Assembly: GCF_943734655.1 (NCBI RefSeq)
Contig: NC_071354.1
Coordinates: 58,755,544-58,819,543, forward strand
Length of the DNA: 64,000 bases
Direction: 5' to 3'
Origin: Sabethes cyaneus
Lineage: Eukaryota > Arthropoda > Insecta > Diptera > Culicidae
Part shown: one piece after another, positions 37,301-49,300 of the stretch
How the letters are laid out: every line of letters starts with the position of its first letter
Numbering within the stretch: position 1 is the first letter of the stretch
Notes under the pieces: model-generated
What the model was told of the DNA's origin: nothing
Seen by the model: the letters and a program-made list of their open reading frames with translations, nothing else
Database searches by the model: none
Translations under genes and position numbers: made by a program

Positions 37301-40300
37301 AAATGCAATTGAGGAAATCGGAACAACAAAGAATAAATAATCAATAATTTTGGCTATTAAAAATACGGTTGTAATGAATGGCCCCTTCACATTAAATACC
37401 CTCTGCCACTTCAGTAAATATTCCGCCCTCTTCGACGAGCACAACTTTTCCAACCTTACTACTTGTTCTATATTTTCGTTTCTTTGTCCCACTTTCAGTT
37501 TTCTCCACATTCATAGCAGTTTTCCCCATTCTGGTAGAAGTTTTTTCGACTATCGGATCGGAGCCCAGTTCGGTGATTGCTGTTGGCCGTTAATTACTCG
37601 CGAACGGCGCATTCAGTGAATGGCAATCGGAAAGATTGCAATCGTTGCTCAGCAATACAGCAATGGTAAATAAAAACAAACTTTAGTTCGATCGATAAAT
37701 GAATGGAATTTAACAGAAATCACTGGATTTTCAGCAAATAATAGTAATATCTATATCAAATTTTGCAAATGTGCATAGTTATTGGACCTATGAATGAAAA
37801 AGTAACCTGTTAAAAGTGATATTTTGAATTTGTGTTTGCAAGTTAAAAATTATAGTCTGAAAAGAATCACCCATAAAATAATAGATACAGGGTGTTAGGT
37901 AGCTTAGTGCAAATATATCAGGAAGTGATTGAAGATCATTTTTGACGAAAAAAATTCTTCTACGCACATGGTCAACTCTCAAGCGTTACCGAGTTATTAA
38001 ACATTTTTAGTGTTCGGTTCTGTTTCCCTTAAATTAGCTCTAGTACAAGAAGTATGCTTGCTAGTATGCTCAATTATAGCTCCAAACCTCCTACTCCATG
38101 AAGTGTAGAAACTTTTCAGAAGCAAAAAGTTTTGAAATAAATGTTTCTCAAAATGTTTTCATAAAAACTCTCCTGAAAAAACAAAATAACGTTTATTGCT
38201 TTATTCTACCAATTTGAAGCTCTGCTACCGTTTTATAATTCGTTCTTTGACGTGTAGTGCCCATCTCTTTTACTGCCGCTACTCGCATAGCTGTCCCATT
38301 TTTTATGGAGTTTCCTATATAAATGGGACTGTTATGCGAGTAGCGGCAGTTTAGTTTTGTTGCTATTAAAATTTAAACGCAACGTATTGAGTGTTAAATT
38401 AGTATCTGAAAACTGCACGAATTTATACATCACGCATAGCACACTAGATCACTGCGTGCGACGGACAGAGTCTGACGCGTATGAAAAACAATATCAGAAC
38501 CAAGCATATTTTTCACAAATTGAAGGTTCGCCTCCACATTTCCTTATTGTAATTTATGAATATATCAAAGGTATAATTTCTTTCAAATTTATAATCGACT
38601 ATCTGACGCACGGGCGTAGCCAGAAAAGTTCCTTGGGGGGGGGGGGGGGCTCGGCTAGACGATGCTGCAAGATAAAGTCAGTAGGATTTTTACACTAGCC
38701 CCGTCGTAACTGTCCTGTACTCTAGTAGTCGACTGCGAAGTCTGTCGCTGAAGAAGGGTCAAGTCTTAGAAGGACGTTTAATCCCACGGCTTTGCTTTGC
38801 TCATCAAACAAAAAATCAAGTTTAAATAACAGAGTTACAGTTATGGCTTCCCAGCAGGCATTGAGGTACGTTCTATGCTCGAATCTCGGCTGGGAGAGGC
38901 TGTTAAAGTTCATAGAACTGAGTCTCTTCGAGACGCAGCGAGGGTGCTTAAGAACAACTTATCCTATATGATTCTCAACATCGCTCTTAAGGTGATCCGA
39001 CGATCAAATTTCGAAAAGAGAGGTTTGATTCTCAGTAAATGTAGCAAACTTCTTGGCTAAGCAGATGACTTTGCCAGGCGGCTAATCCGGTGACAGAAAC
39101 TTTTCCACGACGAAGGCCATCTATGCTAGACTGAAGGCTAGCAGGATTGGGCTTTAAATCAACGCGTTGAAGACCAAATACATGAATGATAATAACTCAA
39201 TAATTGGTCGTCGTTAAATCAGACCGAGCCGAGTAAAAAAATCTTATTTCGAGAAAAACGCGTTCAAAATTCACTGCTCTGAATGGTTTGTAGCTATTAA
39301 TTGTTCGAAATCATCTCATAACACTGGCTGTTTGCAACATTTATGTAGTCTTATTAGAGTAATTATAGAAAATTATTAGATTATTAGAAAATTCTTGATC
39401 GTTTGCTGTCATTAACTCATTCTTTTAAATTTTGCGATTCGGTCTGGTCTGATTTAACGCGGACCAAATCCGAACGTGCTTTTTTCGCGGACGGTAATCG
39501 TTGACGGCGACAAACCAGAAGTGGTAGATGGGCTCGTGTATGTAGGATAGCTGTTAGCCGCGGACAACAACACAAATAAGGACATCCAGCGGCATATTCA
39601 AGCGTAACGGGCTTTTTTTTTGAAGGGGACTTGACTACTTTGTCCATTAATTTGAACTTTTGTAGTATATCCCTGTTTACCGTACGTGCCATGCAAGCCA
39701 ATTGCCATTTATAGACAACTAGCCATTTGCTCCTGCACATTCCCAGTCAGGTATAATATGGTTTATGAAACCGATAACCTTCCCGGGATTAGCAGACCAA
39801 ATTTCACTAGGAGATAAGCATGTCTTGTCAAAAAATTTAGCTCTGCTCATGTTTAGCGCACTACTACTGCAAAGCAGGTGCAACGGGCCTACTTTGAGCT
39901 TCGCTAAACGCTGCGATTAAGAGGCATAAGCCACCTTAGGAACCTGACAATGTACAAACCCCCTATTAGACCGATGGGCCATGCTCACGGAGGACTTACG
40001 CGCCTTTACGGATGACATTTGACGAAGTACAAGCTGAAAGCGAAGAGTAGCGGAGGTACATGAATCAAGGACAACCTTCCCTGCTTGGGAAGATTGCCAA
40101 CATACATTTGGCGAAAGTCGGTAAACTACAGTGAACCAGTCACGTCGTAAGGAAAACGGTTTTATACAACAACCCCACCGACACCGGCACAGAGAGACTC
40201 AACGTGCGAGATGGCTCGTCCAGGTTTATAGCGACATTTTTTATTTTTTAAGTAAAAAACTGCGACTTCAGAGATGCCTGAAAAATGGGCGACGAGTAAC

Positions 40301-43300
40301 CCAAGATCGAATTAAATAGGGCTTAAAACAGCACGAACCACCGAGTTCCCAGTTCACGACGCCGACGGGGATCGTACAATAAGCCCCGTACATTTTCCTG
40401 TGCTTCAAACAACAGCTGGCTGTGAAATTTCAAGCTTGAAAGTGTAAAAGTGTATAACAAATTTTCTCCTGGAGGGGGGGGGGGGGGTGTTGAACCCCCA
40501 ACCCCCCCCCCCCCCCTGTCGCTACGCCCATGATCTGACGGAATGTAAAAAAGCCTTGGCTGCAGTTAATGCACGTGCTTGTTGAATCGCAGCTTGTTAT
40601 CAATTATCACAACTAAGTCACGTATGGAATTTACTCGATCAAGCACTACTGAGCCAATCTTATATGTAGTAGTAGCTCAGTAGTAATTAGTCAACGAGTA
40701 AAAGATATTACCTTGGATTTCTTTATGTTTTCAGCCATTCCACTTTCATAGCACCACATCAAGAGTTGATCGATGTCATTTTGCAGGGTGGCGCAATCTA
40801 AGGCAGCTGATACTACTCGGATGAGTTTGAGGTGAAGAACGATTTTCCAGATGACAGCCGATATGCAAGGTCGTTTACGTACGTGATGAAGATAAGCGGG
40901 CACAGTATACTCCCTTGAGGAACTCCTGGAACTGAGGTTTTATGGTCAACCTGAACAGAAGCTTGCCGTTCAGTGAGGGATGATTTCAGCCACTCAATTA
41001 TCCACCTCCAATGCTGGTAAACGGCTGAATAACGCGTACCGTCGGTGCCCTGTGCACGTGTAGGCATAAAATAGACCCTACAATGGTTCATAGCCTCTTA
41101 TTCAGCAACTCCTATTCCTACCTCCTCGTGGTACCAGCCGGGATACGAGCAACTTTGGTGGAGATCGGGTAACCAACCCCGGTGGAAGCCAAGGTCGTAT
41201 GCCGACAGGAAAGGAGGTCTCTTTCGAGCTTCGTTGGCCCTCCGGCGAAACAGGGGGTTGGCGCAGCAAGTTTTGAAAGTCGTCAGCACGAAAAATACTA
41301 AAGCACGGAACGAAGAACAAATAAATTCTTACTGGAACAATCGGAATAGACCCACGCAACGAAAAAGGACTATGGATTGGAAACTCGGGACGTGGAACTG
41401 CCGATCTCTCAACTTCCAAGGGAGCACTCGAGTGCTCTCCGACGTATTGAAGAGCCGCAAGTTCGAAGTCGTAGCGCTGCAGGAGGTGTGCTGGAAGAGC
41501 TCAACGGTACGTACGTTTAGAGATGGACATACCATCTACCAGAGCTGCGGCAACACACACGAGCTGGGTACAGCTTTCATAGTGATGGGCGAGATGCGAA
41601 AATGGGTGATTGGGTGGTGGTCAATCAATCCTCGAATGTGCAGGTTGAGAATCAAGGGCCGATTCTTCAATATAAGCATCATCAACGTGCACAGCCCTCA
41701 CCTCAGAAGTACCGATGACGACAAGGATGAATTCTACGCGCAGTTGGAGAGTGAATACGACCGCTGCCCAAAACATGATATCGGAAAGATCGTCATCGGG
41801 ATTTTCAATGCTCAGGTCGTCCAGGAGGAGGAATACAAACCGGTGATTGGAAGGTTCAGTGCACACCAGCGGACCAATGAAATGGGCCTAAGACTTATCG
41901 ACTTTGCCGCCTCCAAGAATATGGCCGTACGTAGTACCTTTTTCCAGCACAGAATCCATCACAAGTACACCTGGAGGTCACCAAATCAGACAGAATGACT
42001 CGGACCACTACCTAGTGATGGTTAAGATGCGCCCAAGACTCCCCGTTGTGAACAACATTCGGTACCGACGCCAGCCTCGGTTAAATCTCGCGCGGCTGAA
42101 GCAGCCAGACGTCGCCGCAAACTACGCGCATTCACTCGAAACTGCGCTGCCGGAAGAGGACGAGCTGGACGAAACCCCTCTCGAGAACTGTTGGAACACT
42201 ATCAAAACAGCCACCAACAGTATAGCGGAGAGCTCCATCGGGTATGTGGCCCGGAATCAGCGGAACGATTGGTTTGACGATGATTGTAGGAGGGTGATGG
42301 ATGAGGAGAACGCTGCGCGGGCGGCCAAGATGCGCAGTGCCACACGTCAGAACGTGGAAAGACACAAACAGAAGAAGATGCAGCGAAACCAAATCTTTCG
42401 GGAGAAAAAGCGCTACCTAGGAATATGCAGAGTTGGAGCGGCTGCAGCGTTCTCAGGAAACGCGAAAGTTCTACCAGAAACTGAACGGATCCCGCAATGG
42501 CTTTGTGCCGCGAACCGAAATGTGTCGAGAGTATTCTGACGGACGATCGTGAGGTGACCTACAGGTGGAAGCAGTACTTCGACGAACACCTGAATGGCGC
42601 CCAGGCGGAGAACAATGGCGGTGGGGAAAGCGATTTCAACGGTGCAACAAACGGGGAAGAGGTGCCAGCCCCAACGATAGGCGAAGTTAAGAATGCCATC
42701 ATGCAGCTAAAGAACAACAAATCAGCTGGAAAAGATGGCATCGGAGCGGAGCTCATTAAAACGGGACCTTAAAAAAATTGTCTACACCGACTAATCGTTA
42801 GAATTTGGGATACGGAACAGCTACCGGAGGAGTGGAAAGATGGCGTTATCTGTCCGATCTATAAAAAGGACGACAAGTTGGACTGTGAGAACTATAGAGC
42901 GATCACCGTTCTCAATGCCGCCTATAAATAGCTGTCCCAAATCATTTTCCGCCGTCTATCACCAATTGCGAATAGATTTGTGGGAACTTATCAAGCCGGC
43001 TTCGTCGAAGGTCGGTCTACAACGGATCAAATATTTACACTGCGGCAAATCCTTCAAAAGGGCCGTGAATACAGTGTTCTCACGCATCATTTATTCGTTG
43101 ACTTCAAAGCCGCATATGATATCATCGACCGGAAAGAGCTATGGAAAATCATGGACGAGAACAGCTTCCCCAGGAAGCTCATCAAACTGATTAAATATAC
43201 GATGGATGGTACACAGTGCTGTGTTCGGATTTCGGGTGGATTGTCAAGTTCATTCGAATCACACAGAGGGCTTCGTCAAGGTGATGGTCTTTCATGTCTG

Positions 43301-46300
43301 CTGTTCAATATAGCGCTACAAGGTGTTATGAACCGAGCGGACATCAACACGCGGAGCACGATATTCAACAAATCTAGTCAATTCGTCTGCTTTGCCGATG
43401 ACAAAGATATTATCGGCAGAACATCTGTGGCGGTGGCTGAACAGTACACCACACTAAAGCGCGAAGCAGAAAAGATTGGGTTAAAGGTAAATACGTCTAA
43501 AACAAAGAACATGCTGGCCAGCGGAACCGAGGCCGAATGACACCGCTTGGGCAGTAGTATATTGATCGACGGCGATGAGTTTGAGGTAGTCGATGAATTT
43601 GTCTACCTTGGCTCACTGGTAACGGCGGACAATGATACCAGCCGTGAGATTCGGAGGAGTATTATCAGCGGAAGTCGTGCTTACTATGGGCTCCACAAGC
43701 AATTGCGGTCGAGCAGACTAAGTCCCTGTACAAAGTGCACCCTGTAGACCGGTTGTTCTCTACGGGCATGCAACATGGACAATGCTCGAGGAGGACCTGT
43801 GAGTGCTCGGAGTTTTCGAACGACGAGTGCTAAGAACGATCTTCGGCGGCGTACAGGAGAACGGAGTATGGAGGCGGAGGATGAACCATGAACTCTATGG
43901 CGAACTCAGTATCCAGTAGGTGGCTAAAGCTGGACGGATACGATGGGCAGGGCATGTTGCAAGAATGCCGGACAACTACCCTGCAAAGATGGTGTTCGCC
44001 TCAAATCCGGTAGGAACAAGACGACCAGGAGCGCAGCGAGCAAGATGGTTAGACCAGGTGGAGCGAGATCTGGCGGAGAGTACTCGGTATCCGAGGAATT
44101 GGAGAGCGGTAGCCCTCAACCGAGTTACATGGAGAAGCTTTGTTCAACAGGCTTTGTCTTAGGACGGCAAGCCACCTAAGTAAGTAATTATCCATCTCGG
44201 AACACCAAGATGGGAAAGTTTGTCAATTACAAGCATGTGCGCAACAAAGTGAAAAGCCTTCGAAAAATCTAGGTAAATTGAATCTACCTGGCGATGTGAT
44301 TCAACTGTAGGGAACAACGTATTGGCATAAGCCGTTATGTTTGTTGTTGTAGAACGGCTCGTTCATTTTGGTTCGCAGTCAACGAACGAACAAATCGAAA
44401 ACTGTCATGTGTGTGAAATTCGGAAAACTTCGTACCTTTTCGCGAAAATAGGCCCGGGACAGGTTTATCGCTGACAGGCACAGATATCACGTTATGACTA
44501 AGCTGATTTGACCCGGATTGACATCCAGTAGACTTTTGTTCGGCGCTATCAAATCCTCGCGGTCGTTTAGCGGCTTGAGGCGATTCCCCAGCCATCGGCC
44601 ATCGATTAAGTTTTGGGCCAAAATTGATGGAACGGGTTTCGACGACAATGTTATTATTTCGGCTCGCACACTGTCAGTTACATCTGCCAGAGCTGCCATA
44701 GGCGACTTTTTATCTTCTTGAAGCAGTTGCAGCAGCAGCAACCAGAAGCTTGGTGTATATAATGGTCGTCCGTGCCTGAGAAATAAGGCTATTGCACGGA
44801 AAATGCATGGAAAAATTTTAGCTTGCAAGTTTTCGTTAATTTTTACTATTTAACGATTAGAAAACAATCTTTTCAAGAATGCCATACAATTTCGTTACGT
44901 TTCGGTTACAAAATACAAAATACAAAATACAAAATACAAAATACAAAATACAAAATACAAAATACAAAATACAAAATACAAAATACAAAATACAAAATAC
45001 AAAATACAAAATACAAAATACAAAATACAAAATACAAAATACAAAATACAAAATACAAAATACAAAATACAAAATACAAAATACAAAATACAAAATACAA
45101 AATACAAAATACAAAATACAAAATACAAAATACAAAATACAAAATACAAAATACAAAATACAAAATACAAAATACAAAATACAAAATACAAAATACAAAA
45201 TACAAAATACAAAATACAAAATACAAAATACAAAATACAAAATACAAAATACAAAATACAAAATACAAAATACAAAATACAAAATACAAAATACAAAATC
45301 CGTTTTAAATTGGAAGAGCTATTAGCGTACAAAATCTTTCATTCTTTCGCGACGCTGGCTTGAATCCAGATTTTGGATTGACACCCTGCCGTAAAACGTA
45401 GTTCTAAGTTAAAACTGTTTTTTTACTGTTCAGATTTTTTCTTCAAAGAAGGATAACGTTTCCTTATAAGTAATTTAAGATTTTGCCTTTATTATTATTT
45501 TCTTCGGCGAAAAAAACACATATTCCGCAGGGTAAATCATCCGCGTTGACAGTGTCAACCGTGGGGTCCTAAAATACGTATGTGAGTGCAAATTGCTGCG
45601 CTTCCCTCCGGGAAAGTAATAACTTTCGTAACAAGATTAAACTCTACCCAACACGGTTTAGACGCGAAGCAAATTCCAGTACCAACGACTGCTTCTCAGC
45701 CCATAAAACGGGCGCAATCTCATTTACCAACCGGTGCGGTGTGGTGCGGCGTTGCAGTTTCTTTCCAGCAGCGCTGCTCGGGCAATAAAGAAACATCATA
45801 AATGTTCAATTTGCGGAATGAATCCCGTGAGGAAGTTTAACAACACACTCCGTATCTGTTTTCAGTGTTTGCGCCAGGACTACTAGTGGGCTTGTCGTTC
45901 AAAGACACCAAAACACAGACACAAATGTACATTTCATGAACCCGGTTCCGAATGGCAACCGGCAACCGGGTCCGGCTCTCGGCTTACATATCATCTGGTC
46001 AAGCATGAATATTCTAGTGGTTGCTCTGTTGTCCTGCCTGACACGCAGTTCCTGTGTTGGTTGTTTTGCTCCCATAATGTAGCATTTCCGCAAACAAGCA
46101 GCCACATACGAGTATAGGCGAGGCCCAGCTTGGCATTGACCAGTTAGAATGACCAGTTTGGAAGAAAAGATGGAAATGTTTCACCATAGAGACGTGCGAA
46201 TAAATTTTTCACTTTATGAAATTTGCAGAACTTTGCCAAAAAGGATGACAGATGTGAACAGTCGTGAGCATTTGTTACCCCCGGCTTGAAGAGTTGTATT

Positions 46301-49300
46301 CTTGTGAGTCTGTACACTGCCTTATGGAATATAGTCGATTTTTCAACCAGAAGAACTTTCGCCCGATATGATTATTCTTGCGACTAGTGTGAGTGTAAAA
46401 GTCTTTGATTGACGTTTGACAGATAAAGTCTATCTGTCCTCAGGAGATTTTAAGATACTGCAGGAGCCTATTTAGCATATTACGTTTTGGTATCTACGAG
46501 TATTACAGTTCTGTTATTTTTCAGTATTCAGTGTTCTTATTATGTAATAATTTTCAACAGATGTAACATTCATAGGCTGCACGACAGTTTTCGTAAATGA
46601 TCGTTTATCTAGGTCCTTAAACTCTTCAGTTTACGTCGTACAGACATTATTATTTTAAGGATAGCATCAGCTCAGCCTTATTTCGCAAACTGGTTGGAAT
46701 TTTATCGATTGACCATTATTTGATATACATTTCTCCCACGATTGGGCATTTTCTCGCTAGAAACCGTCGATCGAAGAGTCTGTTTACAAAAGCAGTTATT
46801 CTCTAATCACGAGATGTTCCGGAATTGTTGATTGTTGGTAGCAATACGGCTGCTAGTGTCAACCAAAGTGTTCATTTATAACAAGCACATTCTACACAAC
46901 AAGTACCAAACAAGTACGGTCCATTCAATGACAGAAATACGCCAATTGCTGTATTTACCGAACAGTTATACTTTAAACAAACATCAATTTTTCCATTGCC
47001 TCTGCGGCAAAGCATTGTATATCCCTTACAATGCACTCGAACCATCGGACCCGTCGAATGTCCTGTGTACCACAAACAACCCACGATGGCAGTGCAGGTA
47101 CATGGAAAACTTGGCTTTGTGAAGTAACCATTCGTTGCACAAGAAGCAGCCACATTTCTTCCGCACTGCTTATTCTTCCTTGGCCGTTTGCAACCAGTCT
47201 ATCAAATTACACTTTGAATAAAGAGCATTTAAAAACACTCCGCTGTTTCTGCATTTGCAGCTTCGTTAGTGAAAGCCGGAACAAAAGCTCAAGAAGCGAG
47301 TGTCTCTTTTTCCCTTCGGTTAACAGTGCTCCATCCGGATAGCGGCGGGGCCATCGTTGATGAAGAACATTTCGAAATTAATGAATTATTCAAATTGAAG
47401 ATGCTCTCTCGTCTGGTGGTCTGTCGGTTGATCCTTTGCCAAAGTGCTCCAGACGAATGTGCCGAAAGGGAAAAATACGGAACTCGCCGCAAAGGGCATT
47501 TACTGCAATTCCGCTTCGCAGTGGACTTCCTAACACTGCAAAGAGAGAGAGCACCGAATGGTTGGGGCTAAAATCGACCACAGGACCAAAGTGATTTTCC
47601 TTAAAAGTGTTTTCGTTCTGCGGCCGGCAAAAAGGTGGTCAGCTTGATATGCTCAACTGGTGCGAGGGACGACGACGACGACGACGACGGTAGAGGTCAA
47701 CCCTTTCTGGAGTGATTGTGTCAGAGTGCAGTTCCAGTTTGAACTCCGTCTCTGTCTTTCTTCCTTAGAAAGTATCCAGCATCCACCAAGGAAGCATTTT
47801 AATTAAAATGAACAACTGAATGGTAAACCAACTGCACTTGTGGAGTGGAAAGAAAAGCTTTTAAATCGTCTTAAAGTAAAATAGGTGTTTTTACTCATTT
47901 TTCCGCTCTTATTTGCACTCTCGATGAACTTGCAATCCTGGCCTGGCAGGATTACTTTACTGGGCTCCGCAAAGGCAACAAGAAGGGTACTTTACTACTC
48001 CCAAGCGATATCATTGGAAATTTTCTTGTGCTGCATCATACTGTAAGCCAGTGTTGAACAAATTAAATCGACGTTTTCAGATAATCATTTCATAGATAAT
48101 GGCCAAATAATCCAAAGAAAGGCTAATTATAATGATAGCTTTTTTCCGTGGATTATTATTCTGAATTTGTGAGCTTGGAGCTTCGACTGTGCACTGTTCC
48201 TGCGTTTTGCTCCGGTGCCAACCGTGGAAAGACAAATCCACCGAGACCTGTCTCGGTCTCGATCTTACCGTGTCTTCCGACCGGACTGGAGACGTTCCTG
48301 TTCCGAGGGGTATTTGTCCAGGAGATGCAACGTCACTTCCTTGTTTTGGTGCAAGTACTGATGCTGCTGCTACTGCTACTGTCTTCTATTCCGCAAACAT
48401 GGTGTATACACAAGTCAGAGGCGAAGGGAAAAACCGAAAAGCTGCTTTCATTTACAACGACACTCGAAAACGAGACACAGCAGCGGGGAGCGGGGAAAGT
48501 TGGCATGGAGAAATGAATTTGGAAAACTGCATACCAAAGAACAAGTTTTCGGGCGAAAGAAAACCCAAAATGAGCAAAGAATGGGTTTCCTCCCCTTCTC
48601 GGGCCACACGCCGCCTCATCGCCGGCTGTGCTGCTTTGGCTGGAAGCTGTCTGGCTGATGGCAGCTTCGGTAGTTGTATGGAATCAGGAAACCAGTCAAG
48701 ATTCTGTTATGTTTTGTTCGTTGGATTACAAGTACTGTTTGGTTGTTAGTTTATTTCTTGTCGTTTTCCGATTACCAGCACACTTGCCGCAACGGTGGCT
48801 GACGGTGGGAACGCTTTGAGGATCTACTTTATGGTTCGACGGTAGTGGGATATGAATCAGCTTTTTTAGATTCGTGTTCATTGTAAAACATATGAACATT
48901 CGTATTTTCTTCTAATGGCGAAATAGCGGGGATTCTAAGTTTGCCCAGAGATATAATTAGCTACCGTAATGGGGACATAAACGACCAAAAATGTTGAACG
49001 AAAATCATTGCTTTTTTATTTCATATTTCGATTTTACAGTATTTTCTGCTTAGTTTGATACTAATTTTGTAATGATCCGACCACAGGAAGACGAAAAACG
49101 ATCATACTTAATGTATGTATAACTTAATGTACCTTTTTCTCGGAAACTACACAACGTATTGAAACTAACTTTTTTCTTTGTACAGAAAACACAACCAAAG
49201 AAAAAAGAAAAAGAAGACAAAATTTTATTTTTTCAACCGTATTTTTTCACAAAACACATGTTCACGAGCACTTAGACAACCAATAAATTCCTATGCCCAC

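Larger units (their letters stand above)
38609..40532. mobile_element. hAT-type element with 8-bp target duplication
   Basis: Left end CACGGGCGTAGCCAG, right end (reversed) CATGGGCGTAGCGACAG: a 12-bp TIR with one mismatch. ATCTGACG flanks it on both sides (38601-38608 and 40533-40540), the 8-bp duplication typical of hAT. G runs (15 G at 38635; long G and C runs at 40467-40516) lie just inside the ends. No transposase is recognisable; most of the interior is an RTE relic, so the element apparently carried or acquired it. Confidence 0.82.

Noticed and set aside
44823..45332. KIQNTKY / FCILYFV repeat proteins, or a CRISPR-like array
   Set aside because: A pure 7-bp tandem repeat with no spacers; the frames are a consequence of its period.
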